DNA from: Hyaloscypha bicolor E
Lineage: Eukaryota; Ascomycota; Leotiomycetes; Helotiales; Hyaloscyphaceae
DNA length: 64,000 nucleotides
Direction: 5' to 3'
Assembly (NCBI RefSeq): GCF_002865645.1
Contig: NW_020194620.1
Location: 1,557,353 to 1,621,352 of the forward strand
Position numbers and translations under genes: made by a program. The notes under the pieces are model-generated. The model saw only the letters and a program-made list of their open reading frames with translations, was not told the origin of the DNA and made no database searches. This document shows positions 32,827 through 44,646 of this stretch, piece by piece; the stretch's first letter is position 1, and every line of letters starts with the position of its first letter.

Positions 32827-35203
32827 ACGTTGGCTGGACATCAGAGGAACGTCAAAATTGCCATTTGCTGTATTCTCTGCTGGATTAGGTTCTGGAGCTA
32901 CTGCAGATTGATTTTGCATCCGTGGGATGTTTGGAGGTTTAGGCAAGAGGTAAAACTAACCGTTTGGGGACTATATGGGCGTTGTTCTAAACTTTCATGA
33001 CTTAAATAATAAATAATAAATAATATTTAATAATTAGTGTTCTGAGCCTCTCTTGAGTCTAAGCCCACCTATCTTCGAGGCTCTTACAAGAAGCGATTGG
33101 CGGCAGAGAATCCAGAAAGCCGCTTTGTAGAAACAAATTGTAAACGAATTCTGGATCTTATATTGTTGATTCTCAAATACGGGGAGAAGGCGGGGCCAAG
33201 TCTCCAATTTTATTTTAGTTTGGAATTACAGGGTTGTAACAGTTTGTGAATCTCAGTCAGCCTTCCCTCGCCTTCGCCTTCCCACAACGAATCTCGTCCT
33301 TGCTCGCTTACTCCTTCCCTCAAAGGATAAAAGGGGAAGAACAAAAAAGTGCAAAAAAAGTAGTTTGTTTACAGTTCTCGCCTCCACTGGTTGTCAATTC
33401 TTAATCAAGGAACTTTTAGTCAACTTACTTTAGTGAAATGTTGTGTTTAAGTTGCGGGGTAGAAAGGGAACTCGGCGAAGGCGGCAGATTGGGGGGATGC
33501 CTCCCACAACAAGCAGAACTCGTTGTATTAGGTAGGGCTACGCCTCTCTGGGCCTTGTTGATACGATTGCTGTGTGATTGGGAAGCACATTAGGAGGCTG
33601 CAACCATGGAGGGTGCAGTGAATGTGGGTTTACGTCCGATCGGGGTGTGGTTTGGTTCTTCACACTCTGCAGTCTGTATATTTAAGTTTCTGGATTCGTT
33701 AGTTGAGGCGATCTTAGACTGTGAATTTGACAAAGGAAAGACATGAAGGTGACGTCCAGACCGGACGAGAACTGCTTTTTTTAGACGAAAAGGAGCTTAT
33801 TTTGACTTATAACGAAGGGAGCTTTTGTTTCGGAGTCAAAGGTTTTTCCAGTTCCGGGTCTAGCGATCAGTTAAGGGGAGGTGATGGTGACGGTTCACCT
33901 TTTTTGTACCTTAACCACGGTTAAGCTAATGTTAGTTGTTTGAATATGTGAGTTGTGGACGACTCGAGACAACCTTAAGAACGCAGACATTTGGTAAATC
34001 AATACATTTTAATTAGTTATATGACGAAGGACATGAAGCACATCCACTTCAGCTGGGTGGCCATGAGCAAAACTGGTTCAGCATGGTACAGGATAACGTT
34101 GGTACAGTACAATGATCCGGAGGCGTGTAATCAGGGAAGATGCCTGCCTTAGCGAGGCCTGGATGATCCAAATTCGAGTAAACCAAGGCCTTGCATGGAA
34201 AAGTGAGCGGCAAGCTTCCTATTTATAAGCATTTTCGTCACCACCAGACTCATTCATTACGCCCCCCAACTCGGCAATGAAATCCAAAGCTTCCGGTGGC
34301 CGAAATCGTATCGAGATATTGAAGGGCTAAGGCAGGGCTAGAGGTCACTGAGACGGCTATCCCACCGATGGATATCGTCTTTCGATCACCGAGGTAGCCT
34401 TATACGTAGGAAAAAGCCTCGTAGTCTGGAAAGCGGTCTAGGGACACTTGGATTAATTCACACTGTATAATCTCATCACCGATGCCCGGGAGTAGCTTGA
34501 TGAGTCTGGCTTCTGAAGCAAGGCCGTCGGGCGGGGAACATGTCACTTTATTGTACGAACCGCCAATCCTAGCCACCAGAGAAATCTGAACAGGCCATCA
34601 ACAATCTATCTTTGGAATGTATTTCAAATGATTTTGACCGCCGAGCAAAATCAAGAATGGGCAATTGGAAGATGGAAGCAGGGCAGCGGCTATGAGCGAG
34701 ATACCATGTTGCAGATGTTGAAAGCCCAAGCTTGAGGCTCTTTGCTGCTTTGCATATTTGAGAAGCAACGCATTAAAACCCTAGTTTGGGCCATGTATCT
34801 TATTTGAGCAAAGACGTGCGGGATATTCTTTATGCAGAAGCGCAGCAGTAAGTCCAATAATATCATTGTACCGAATCATTCAAGGCACACGAGGTTTTGT
34901 AACCTTAAACACCACACCTCACACTTCTACAAATATCTACGACAAGATTATTTATGAATCTGGAAGTTGACCGTATGCCAGCTTATGCCACAACCTGTCC
35001 AGTACGTAGTTATTGAGCCCACTTGGTATGTGTACGGGGAGTTCTACAGCTTTGCATAATAGTGATATTACACCGAACACAGCGACTCCCAGGAAGACGT
35101 GCCTTGACTTTATTGCAAGCTCTATCGAGAGAGAAAACACCAATAACAGATAAACAACGTCCGAAAGTTCTATATTTGTCTATGAGAAATGAAACCAAGA
35201 ACC
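32827..35203. other. Gene-free AT-rich stretch, 2.4 kb
   Basis: No frame longer than about 75 codons. It contains an AAT-type microsatellite at 33003-33037 and oligo-A runs near 33345-33362. No transposon ends or RNA gene recognised. Confidence 0.5.
33003..33037. repeat. AAT/ATT-rich simple repeat
   Basis: An imperfect run of TAA/AAT units (TAAATAATAAATAATAAATA and continuing) in the 3' flank of the FAD oxidase gene. Confidence 0.85.
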
Positions 35204-37714
35204 TCAAGGTATGACCTTGGGCACAATCCACCAATCATGATATCCCTTCCCGGCCGCAGGTATCTCAACTTTCGCCTTGACTTTACCATCTTTCCCTGCT
35301 GCTTCAACAAGTTTCTTCACCGTGGAGATGGTAATGCTAGTGAAGATACATGCTTTCAAGCAATCCTTGATGTTCTTCAACCAGCTGTCATGAGAACCCT
35401 GGCAATATGCATCTTTCGCATTCAGCTTACTGAGGATCTCGAATCCCTTCTTCGCTCCCATCACTGATTCGGCAGCAAAATTGATGATATCAATCGTCGA
35501 TTCATTTGGCTGTGTGATCAATTGAGTCAAATCGTCGAATTGTATCAGCTCTGGTAGGCCAATGGTAGAGAACGGCTTCATTCGTACTTCATACCGCATG
35601 CTATCATCGCTGTACGGTCGAGATGGTGAGGGGATCAGAGAGAGCCTGTTTAGAACTGTATATAAACAGGAAAGAGCGTCCGCAAAGCCGTATGTCGCAG
35701 CAGCTTCCATGGTGGAAAAATTGACGAAGGAGAAAGCATTGGCATATTCTACCTGCTTTTGCCCTGCTGTTTCAGGATTTCGGCGAAAGGAAGCATAGCT
35801 TCGCATGATGAAGCCTCTCATTCGTTCAAGGTGGCGGCTTCTCGTCTTTGCCAGGTATTGAAGATACCAATACATTCCTACCAGCTCATCCGGCTGATAC
35901 GTGTCAAGCTCGAATCCAAGCTGCACAATCCATTCCATTTGCCGTAGTTTGTAGAAGTAAGCCCAAGAAGATAATGGGAAGGAATAGATAGGATCATTCG
36001 AGATTTCAGGATCGACGGTTGGTTCTTCTTCTGTGAATTCTCGCAACTCTTGATCAAGCTCTTCAGCGTCGAGCTGCAAATTGTCCCAATCTGCGATGGT
36101 ATGGCACAATGTACGACGTATCCTACACCGATTCTGGCAAATGGTACGTAGAATATCTAAATATGAGCCCGCTGCACGAGACCGGAATATCTCCATTCGG
36201 GCTGCCATATTGTGTCGTGGGTCATGCGGTACCTCAATGTCGTCATTTCCTCTGTCGAGAAGCTTATGAGCTGGCAGAACGGTTGCTGCCAAGTCGTCAT
36301 CCAGTACTTGCCGAATGGACATGGTGCCGAGGATTACCATGTCACAGAACAAGTAGTGTTGCAATAAGGTGCGGGCATAGACTGACGGCTGGGGCTTTCG
36401 AGTCTGAAACAAGATCACAAACGTCTGATGTTTTTGTTAGCTGCGAAAAAAATATAAAACGGCACACATACCATAAGGCTATGACTCTCGTAATATTTGA
36501 GCACTTCAACTACCACTGAAGCATCTCGGCAAAGTCTCTCTAAGTGTTCAAAAGCCGCACCTTGGCTGACTTGAACAATTGGCCGTGGCGGCACCGTACT
36601 GGCTAATTTCCGCTGTATTTTGGTACTGAAAGACGCTGGTACTGCTTTTCCAAGGTGGGTTGAAGATTTAATATCTGGCAAAGCTGCTAGAAGATCTGTC
36701 CACAAATCTTTGATATTTGTGGGCATCCTTGCATCTGCCATTTCGACTACTTTAAGAAATTGAGCTCTGAATCGAAGTCGGCACCCTAAGGCTATCCTTA
36801 GATTAGGTCCCATTTCCTGTGATGAAGAAAGCAGCTCCGCTGTTTCATCGAGGAGTTTCAATATAGACTCATGGTCAATATTTTCCAGTAAACTTCTGTT
36901 GAATGTATGCGTAACGAAGTCTTCTTCCTATCTTAGGATGAGTGCCTGATTATGTGGAGGAATGTGAGAAATGATCATACCTCGTAGTAGTGTTCTGCTT
37001 TGACTCGGTTGTTGATATATGAACATGTTCTGATGAGGCCAAGGCAGTATGCTCTTAAGATCTGGAGGGTCAGAGGCTCATTCGATGAGCAACTCTCACT
37101 CCTATCAAAGTAGGTCTGATCCAGATTGAGGGGACATGGTGACAAAAGTCTGTCGATGTAAAGGCTGGTGAAGATAGTTTGTGAGAGAGGGTGGCCCATA
37201 TGCCAGGCCATCTGTGAAATTAGTTTGTGTTACGAGTACACCAGATAAAGTCATACCTCATGGCATAGAAGCTGATCGATAATCCCAATGATTTCTTCAG
37301 GAAGTAAGGCTTCACTGAAATCGTACTCATCTTCCATGGTTTCACCTGATTCTAGGTATCCACTATCCATCTTGCGGTCCATGATCTGAAACTGTTAGCC
37401 ATTTCCTTTGAATGTAGGCCTCTGGTATTACCTCCAAAGCACCCACGGACTCAAATAGAGTAAAATATGAGTCTTTAATCAGCTGGCCCATATCCAGCTC
37501 TGGAGGTGGTCAGCACGTGATCCACAGAAAAAGCTGCCGCAAACGTACGCTGGGCAGCGTTGGTGAACTGCTCTGTGATATCCATAGCTATGACCCCTCG
37601 ACTCTTCAACTTGGGCGGCGGAGGAGGTTCGGAATCATATGCCGCGAAGGGGGCCGGGTTCCTTGGGCCATCATCGAGAACAAGGTTGGCAACGTCTGTC
37701 AAAATATTTAGCAT
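35204..37714 (-). CDS. MAK10: NatC N-terminal acetyltransferase auxiliary subunit (Mak10/Naa35)
   Basis: Ribosome-associated scaffold of the NatC complex (with Mak3 and Mak31), which acetylates N-termini starting Met-hydrophobic. Six exons, complement(35204-36424, 36472-36927, 36981-37211, 37257-37385, 37432-37499, 37549-37714), give 756 aa. Family landmarks run in order: ITEQFTNAAQQ, YFTLFESVGALEIMDRKMDSGY, EEIIGIIDQLLCHE, MAWHMGHPLSQTIFTSLYIDR, LRAYCLGLIRTC, and the C-terminal half with YARTLLQHYLFCD, ELIQFDDLTQLI and DCLKACIFTSITI. The introns fall between these blocks with matching phases. An alternative first exon (ATG at 37779, donor at 37772) would replace the first few residues. Length fits the family. 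Confidence 0.93.
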
Positions 37715-38431
37715 GCGTCTACGAGGCGGGCGACGGCAAACACGCCTTGAGATATTGAGTTCAGAGCCTCACCGCCCATTCTGATAGAGGCGTCGGTTCC
37801 TTCCTTTTCCAGAAGTTGGTCCCTAAAGAATCTTGTTGCGCGGTGAAGGAGTCGATGTCCTGTCTCCAAAGGCCCAGATCTGGAAGGACTCGCTTCGAAA
37901 TGACCACCAATGTTAGGGGGTCACATAACAAACGGAGTTTGATATTTTACGGAATTATGAATTGGCCTTGCAAAACCTCTCTGGACACTTTCTAGGTGAG
38001 GCCGGATTCCACCAGGAAACTTTACTTCTAGAGTAGGATTTCAGGCCGAAGTTTACGTCTAAGGATGGCATTCTGGCCATGTGTTGAAGCATCAGCCCGC
38101 GCAGTAGGCATCCACCTAAAGATCCTTCTGCTGGGATTCTAGCCCTTTTAGCCCCTTTAAATTTCAAACAGGAGTACGCATAGTCTTCGGTATCATACTC
38201 CAGCAACTCCGTCCGGCCGGAACTTGATTCTTTGGAGCAAGTGTGAGCATATGTATCGCTCCTCACTTCTCATATCACATCGAAACAAGGCACAGGGGAT
38301 GCTAGTCGAACGATTTTCGAATTGATGAGCCCCCTAGGCATCAAATGATACAATGTACAATCCCTTTCTACTGCTCATCCCGCAAAGCTCTCCCACCCGC
38401 CTCTCTTCCATCCCTCAACGTCTCTATACAC
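37715..38431. other. Intergenic, no gene seen
   Basis: Upstream flank of MAK10 and 3' flank of the ATP synthase epsilon gene (both minus strand). A minus frame at 37955-38266 is open but featureless. Confidence 0.5.
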
Positions 38432-38815
38432 CTACGATGACTGCGTGCTAGCTTCTGCCATCGACGCAGCGTTTGCATCCGCAACACTCTTGTTATCGCC
38501 TTGCTTTCCGTTCTATAACAATGGCACCGTCAGTAAAAGTTCATCAAAGGCAGCCCCATCGACTGAGAGCACACTCACATTCCACTTGGCGAATCTCAGT
38601 TCCATCTCCCCTCTTCTCTCAGCTGCCAATCGCTTGTCATCCTTCAAGCTTCGTCGAACGACTCGTGCTGCGACCGAGAGGTACTTGTTGTAGCTGTTCG
38701 AAAGCTTCGTTAGCTCCTGCTCTTGAGTCGGCCCAGCGGCTCAATTGCGACGCCGGAAGAGTCAAGAATGGATTAGAACATACGTGAGACCTGACGCTTT
38801 CCACGCGAATGTCAT
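38432..38815 (-). CDS. ATP15: Mitochondrial ATP synthase epsilon subunit (F1 central stalk)
   Basis: Small subunit of the F1 rotor foot in the mitochondrial matrix. Three exons, complement(38432-38512, 38579-38693, 38784-38815), give 75 aa, which is too fragmented to show as one open frame. Exon 1 supplies MTFAWKASGL. Exon 2 supplies YNKYLSVAARVVRRSLKDD and KRLAAERRGEMELRFAKWN, the hallmark of the eukaryotic epsilon subunit. Exon 3 supplies NGKQGDNKSV and a short tail. Both introns have GT/AG ends, with GCTAAC and TTACTGAC branch-like sites, and all phases agree. The family lacks a cleaved presequence, as here. Orthologues are about 60-75 aa, so it is complete. Confidence 0.92.
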
Positions 38816-39127
38816 TGTGTATGATGGGAGGTTGTGAAAATAGGCGTAGCGTTCCTTTCTGTTTTGTGGCTGTTGAGCTTGGTTTTCATTCTCGGGAAGC
38901 CGCGAAAATGGCGATTTGAAGCGCTCACGTGATCCAAATCGTCCAATGCGGCTGGAGTCACCTTGAGTTTACCTACTTTCCTACGGATATCCTTGGTTCC
39001 GATGGGATTATTACTGGCGTCCACTCTTGCAGGGTGAGACAATCTAAGCAGTGAAAATTTCTCATATATCTACACAATACACTCTAAGAGCTGTTGATAC
39101 AACCCATGCTCCGCCAAATCCACCCAT
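38816..39127. other. Intergenic, no gene seen
   Basis: 312 bp between the ATP15 start and the QCR2 stop; contains the ATP15 promoter. Confidence 0.5.
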
Positions 39128-40700
39128 CTATATCTTGAGACCCAATTCTTCCGCATATGGAAGCACATACAGATCTCCAACAGCCGAAACAGTCGCCTTG
39201 CCTTCTAACAAAGCCTTTGCTGCCTGTGAGATTGTTAGCAATCTGCAATCTGAGGAAAGCTATCATCTAGAAGCTGGAAACCTACCGATTTCAACTTGTC
39301 AGCACTCACACCCTCGATACTCTTGCCAATCTGATCAATTTGGAAAGCCTTGCCACCGTGGACAAGACCAGTTCCAGTCGCAACAAGACCTGCCTCGATA
39401 TTCTGACCCTCCTCTAGTGCATTGTACTTCGCAGAAGCGACAGCCTTTATGAAATCCTCCTTACTGATCGAACCGTCCGAGATACTCCGGAGAGCCTTAA
39501 CGGCTTCAGCAGAGGCATTCCGGATGGCGGAAGCAGAACCGCTGAATTGAATGCTCAAAAGACCGGCGTCAGAGTAAGTAAATTGAGTTGTGGCAGCGCT
39601 GGCTCCGGGGAAAGATGAAGCGGCCTTGGAGAGAAGTGAGAAGCCAGGTGACCATTTAATGCTAGATTTACCGCCGAGTAGAGCTGCGAGAACGGCAATT
39701 TCGGGCTTGTATGAGCCTCCTGCGGTGAAAGAGCTTGAACCTGGGAAAGCAATGACCAAAGAGTTACCACCATCGTGAGCAATACGTTCCTCTCCTCCGT
39801 GGTATTTTGTTGCTTCACTTGACAAAGTGCTGGCGGACGAGCTTGGGACTTCAGTAAAGAATTCGCCGACCCATTTGGCCAGCTCGGCTTGACTAGCACC
39901 GTTGGCAACGACGGCAATGTTTGGCTTGGCATAAGCGCTACTGGCGAATTGAGCGATTGACGATTCATTGAGATACCTCGTCAGGGGGGTCGATGAGGAT
40001 GGATAAAGAGACGTTCCGAGACCTCTGTGGAATGCAACTCCATGAGCTGAGTTGATAGCAAGCTCAGATACGTTCCCAAGCAGCTTCTTTTGGCCGATCT
40101 TGATGATAGGTTCAACCTCCTCATGGTACTCGTGAGCTACACAGTTTCATTAGCACCTAACTCCAGAATCTCCAACGACAATTCCTCGGCTTACCGGTAT
40201 ACTTCGTTTGAGTGATGACTTCGCCTAAAAGTTCCGTGAAGTATGGCAGGTCTTCTCTCAGGAATTTGGCCTCGATGACAAGCGCTTCTCGGGTGTGATA
40301 TGAAGTCAATTGACCTCCAAGGAGTTCAGATTCTCTCGTGATCCGAAGGGCTGATCGTTTGTTGGTGTTCTGAGATCAGGAAGTCAGAATAGGTGCAAGG
40401 CCTTTAAGCCGGAATATTCGAACATATACACACCTTGAACGCGAATTGCTCGAGACCCGAGATCAATCCTGGCGCCGATTGATATCGCGTTCCGGCTTTT
40501 GCAACGACTGCAAGCTTCGTAGTTGGTCCTGCAACATCTCTGCTGGCTACCTTGACGCCGCCGACATCCGCGGTGTCGTACGAGAAGCTGGTTGAGCCAG
40601 AGACAGCAGCGGCAAGGCTACGACGGTTAGCTGGCTTGACGCAGCATTGCCTGCGAAGGGCAAGCTGCGCGTTGCCACCAATCGCCGACCGGGAGATCAT
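39128..40700 (-). CDS. QCR2: Cytochrome bc1 complex core protein 2, mitochondrial
   Basis: Subunit of respiratory complex III, a member of the M16 (processing peptidase) family without the catalytic zinc site. Exons complement(39128-39223, 39286-40136, 40195-40369, 40434-40700) give 462 aa. An Arg/Ala/Ser-rich mitochondrial presequence (SRSAIGGNAQLALRRQ) precedes the first M16 domain: LAVVAKAGTRYQSAPG, GLEQFAFKNTNKRS, RITRESELLGGQLTSYHTREAL and TKYTAHEYHEEVEP. The canonical HxxEH zinc motif is replaced by GLEQFAF. The linker and second domain include FHRGLGTSLYP and KPNIAVVANGASQ, and the protein ends VSAVGDLYVLPYAEELGLKI. Intron phases all agree. It is head-to-head with RPC82, with 278 bp between start codons. 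Confidence 0.94.
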
Positions 40701-40978
40701 TGTTCAAGGGAGATTGGTGAGTGTGGAATCACAATGGGCTTGCTGGCTATTGTGAGGTCGTTGCCGGAAGCTCTGAAGATTTCGGTACAGGGTACTAGCG
40801 CCGAATTTAGCGACACTGTGACTGACTTTTTGGTGGGGGACTGTTCTTTCTCGTTCCCCACCAGCGAAAAATATCCTCAGAGCAACTCCACGATATTGCA
40901 CGCCAGAATCGTCAATGAAGCACCGGTAGTATCTGTGGAAGCTCTAGAGATCTTGACATAGTCTCTAGCAGCAAAAAA
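40701..40978. promoter_or_regulatory. Compact bidirectional promoter of QCR2 and RPC82
   Basis: 278 bp separate the two start codons, so both promoters must overlap or share this DNA. It contains an oligo-A stretch directly before the RPC82 ATG. No factor site is claimed. Confidence 0.55.
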
Positions 40979-43277
40979 ATGTCTCAGGTGAGTTCGCACG
41001 GTTGCAGCAGATCGATCTGTTCTGCGATTACCGCTTCTTCAGCTCGAGCAAGAACTGACTCAGAACCAGTCGAAGCATGCCGTAGAGCTTTGCGCTCTGC
41101 TCGTCGACGAGACATATGGCGAGCTAACCTCCGTATGTGTGCCATTCAGCAAAGTTGAAAATATTTTCAGCATCAGCTTTCCATGCTTGACCGGGCTGGG
41201 TAAATCATTTTGATTTGATCAAGTCTGACGATGCATATAGCGGATATTCACAATACTTCTTCGACGAGGACGATTAACTATACCACTCCTATCGAAGCAT
41301 ACCCGTCTAAGCCCTCACAAAATCCGACATGGCCTTGCCGTGCTTGTCCAAGAAAATCTGGTTTACCACTGCTTCGATGAAGATACGAATACTACCCACT
41401 ACGAAGCAAATCCCGAGGCAGCATATATGTTGGTTCGATCTGGGAAAATTGTGGAAATTGCACGAAGCAGGTATGGGGACCTTGCTGCAGAGATTGTGGG
41501 AAATTTGTTTCTTTCAGGTCACAGCACGGTGAAAGAGCTGGTAAGCTGGTACGTAGCCAGGCTGGCAGAGGCCGAGGCCAAGAGGAAACGAGAGGAGCGT
41601 CTCGCAAATGGGCTCAATGGTCAGAGCAAGGCTCCTGCTCTAGTCCAGGCTCCAGCTCACCCTTTTCCAACTGGGCAAATGCACGGAATGTTGACCGAGT
41701 TGTTGGAAAGTGGTTTAATTCAGCCTCTTTCTGGAGACATGTTTCTCAGTCCTACGGATACCTACGACAAGATTGCGAAAGAAACTCTTAAGGAAGAATA
41801 TGGGGGAAATATAAAAGGTACCAAGCAGAAAGAGGAGCTGAAGGAGAAAATACGAGAGCGTTTATACGCTCTGAGGTCCGAACGGGAGTGGAAGTCGAAA
41901 GGAAAGAAAAGAGCTCTGAACGGGAATCATGCCAATGGAGTGAACGGCGCTAGTAAGCGAAGAAGACTTTCCAATGGAGCTGTCAATGGTGATCATTACT
42001 TTGAGGATGATGGCACAAAACTTGACGTGGGTTTCCCGAGAGCCTCGGAGTAGGACACAGTCGAATGCTAATCTTACATGAAGCCGAATATGCTCGTACG
42101 CGTTAATTATGAGAAATGCACAGTCGTTTTGCGGAACAGTCGGTTAGCGGCTCTTGCAAGTAGCCGGATAGGCTCCACAACTGCACAGGTTTATGAAGCA
42201 GGTCTCCGGCTCATAGAGAAGAGTATTCCCCGTTGTCGCTTAGACCTAAGGATCGACGACATCAAAGATCTTCCTGACGGATCCACGTTCACCACGATGG
42301 AGCTCACGGCTACTCTGAGTAAGTCTGTCAAGACTGGGACAGGCATTGGAACGGTGTCGAGCGACAAAATCGACACCCGAAAACTTGAAAAGGCACGCAA
42401 GTCCAGAAAGCGGAGCGATGAGGCTGAGGCTGAGGGCGAAGCTAGTGAAGATGAGGATGTATCAATGGAAGACATACCCATTGCCAACGGGAATGGAAAC
42501 ATTTCTGAGGCTGACCCAGACTCCGATAGTCATGGAGATGATCCTTTTGACGACGAGGATACCAGGACGAAGTCTTCAAGGCGTGCAAAAGTAACTTTCC
42601 AGGACCAGCTACCGAAACCCGAGGCAGCTGAAAATCGCGAAAACCGGATGCTGCAGGTTAAGAATCACCTCCTGCTTTTGGCTGGAGATGACTGTGACTT
42701 TCTCCGCAAATGTGGAAGTCGGGGGCTCGGAGAATGGACTGTCGACTTTGAAGGCATGACCCAGTATTTGCAGGAAGTTGAAATGGACACGATGCTCTTG
42801 GAAAACTTTGGGAAAGTAGGCCACCGCCTAGCACGAATGATGAGAAAGCTGGGGAAGCTCGACGAGAAGCAATTGCCTAACCTAGCATTGGTGAAGCAAA
42901 AAGATGCCAGGACCAAACTGGCTGAGATGCAAATGGCGGGTGTGGTCGATATTCAAGAGGTACCGAGAGACAGCGGCCGCACGACTGGCCGCACGATCTT
43001 CCTCTGGTATTTCGATGTGGAGCGGGTATCGACGATACTGTTGGATAGCATCTACAAGAACATGTCCAGATGTTTCCAACGCCTTGATATCGAGAGACGA
43101 CGTGTTCAGGACGTCCTTGCGTTGACTGAGCGAACCGATCTCTTAGACGAGCAGCCAGAGAAGTACATGGACCAAGAGCAATTGAATACGCTGCATGAGA
43201 TTGAGGACAAAGAAGAGAGTCTTTTGGGGCACATAGGCAGACTCGATGAATTGGTTGCCATCTTCCGCGATTACTAG
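40979..43277 (+). CDS. RPC82: DNA-directed RNA polymerase III subunit C3 (Rpc82)
   Basis: Subunit of the Pol III-specific initiation subcomplex (Rpc82-Rpc34-Rpc31) in the nucleus. Exons 40979-40987, 41064-41132, 41241-42026 and 42084-43277 give 685 aa. The first exon is only ATG TCT CAG. The N-terminal winged helix is assembled over three exons (SKHAVELCALLVDETYGELTS, RIFTILLRRGRLTIPLL, LAVLVQENLVYH). The central region contains FPTGQMHGMLTELLESG and a basic KRALNG..SKRRRL patch. Intron 3 removes an apparent in-frame TAG at 42051 and joins KLD to PNMLVRVNYEKC, a conserved Rpc82 junction. The C-terminal part has TGRTIFLWYFDVERV and ends in a coiled-coil-like helix. The length is as expected. 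Confidence 0.93.
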
Positions 43278-43523
43278 AGAGCGTTCGCATTGGGTGGTTG
43301 GACGGAAGAGAATATTACGGTTGTGAGCATTTTTTGCACAGGGACGGCGTCATTTTGCTGCATATGGGTGGCGTTCAGTCACGGCAATGAAAGTCCAGGA
43401 CTATGTTGATACCACCACAGGTTTGCTTGATCGCTCTACGGAGTGATGAAATAGGCAAATACATATTCGACTCGTATGATTCATTGCTTCATTATCGCGA
43501 ACAATTCGTATTCATTCTGAGCT

Positions 43524-43771
43524 TTATCCTTTCTGCGGAATTGTGACTGCGTCTGCCATCAGAGCAATGAGAAGTGCCAACCCAGCTTGCGCAACTGAAC
43601 CAAAGAAGGAAACAGAGCACTCCACATCGTAGATGCATAAAGATACAAGGTCATACTAGCTATTGAACAAGATGCCCCAAGAACCGCAAGACCCCGGGGC
43701 CACACCCAAGCGTGGGATTCTGACCGTCGGTAGATTGGAAACCTGGCCGTGAACATCTCCAAAAGTTGCAT
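43524..43771 (-). CDS. Possible small hydrophobic protein, low support
   Basis: Candidate only. Two exons, complement(43524-43594, 43657-43771), would give 61 aa. Exon 1 starts at ATG 43771 and contains FPIYRRSESHAWVWP and LAVLGASCSIA. Splicing from a GTATGA donor to a TTCAG acceptor continues as AQAGLALLIALMADAVTIP. That joins two hydrophobic pieces into a plausible membrane hairpin. Without splicing the frame runs to 43559 with another hydrophobic end. No convincing branch point and no known family; it may be chance. Confidence 0.22.
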
Positions 43772-44125
43772 TGTCGAATTCTAGATGAGAAGCCAGAAGT
43801 CGACGTCTTGGACTGAGCCGGGGGGGTGAGTGGCTCGGTGCCAAGCGAAGATCATTAACACCCAAAAATCGTGGTAGCAAACACAACGGCGATTAAGGTA
43901 CGGTTGCGTTGCGGTTGGGAATGTTGTTAGTTTGCTTGTGCTTATATTTTGCTAGGACATTTACTTACATTCTGTTGATCCTGTGGGTGCAACGGATAGA
44001 AAACGCTGCTTCTCCCCCCTTTCAGAAAGCCTTACATATACGTGTATTTTCTGATCAAGTCCGTCCCCCGGTCCGGCTCTCTATTATACACACCCTCGAG
44101 TCCATCAAGACTGTGAAGCCTGCTC

Positions 44126-44646
44126 CTATATTCTACAACAGACATATCCAAGCTTTTGCTGCAGAAGCTCATCTTCAATGACCTTAAATAAGCCTAAGAT
44201 ATTGGAGCGAATATCCAATATAGCCCTTTCCCTTTCCCTCGCTATTACATGGGGAGGGTAGTCGTTGTAATGACTTTTGAAGCGCCACTTGCTTCTCCCT
44301 TGACGACAGCCCATATCCTGGGTGGTCCCTGAAACTCGAGGAGACTTGTAGCTACCAGAGCCTAGATATTGTTGTGTATCGCGTTAACCAGTGAATCAAT
44401 GCCAACGTTATGGATGGTTTCGCTAGTGATGTCTCGTGCTTGAATAGTTGCTTCAAATTGCCTGAACAGCAAAAGTGTCCTGTGGAACATGCTCCGGTTC
44501 CTTACTGTGTGGCTTTTCTTATCCTTATGGCCGTCGAGGTTTTTGTAAAACCCACGGCCAAGTTGGATCTCTCGTATAATAGCCCAATCGATATCATAGA
44601 GAAGGACGGCGATCTCATAGAGATTTTTCTGACACCGAGCAGACAA
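44126..44646 (-). pseudogene. Possible decayed coding remnant, unknown family
   Basis: Minus-strand stretch with protein-like composition in broken frames. A frame to 44362 ends in GIDSLVNAIHNNI then TAG. Directly after, in the same direction, the codons read as ALVATSLLEFQGPPRIW, and a shifted frame from about 44290 contains PPHVIARERERAIL and LGLFKVIEDELLQQKL. There is no ATG at the 5' end. A plus-strand frame with an ATG (44410-44691) overlaps it and cannot be ruled out. I do not recognise a family. Confidence 0.2.

Noticed and set aside
38445..38693. 82-codon plus-strand frame near ATP15
   Set aside because: It is antisense to the three exons of the ATP synthase epsilon gene, which has clear family identity.
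42048..42083. Apparent TAG stop splitting RPC82 into two genes
   Set aside because: A 57-bp intron (42027-42083) removes it and restores the conserved KLD-PNMLVRVNYEK junction in phase.
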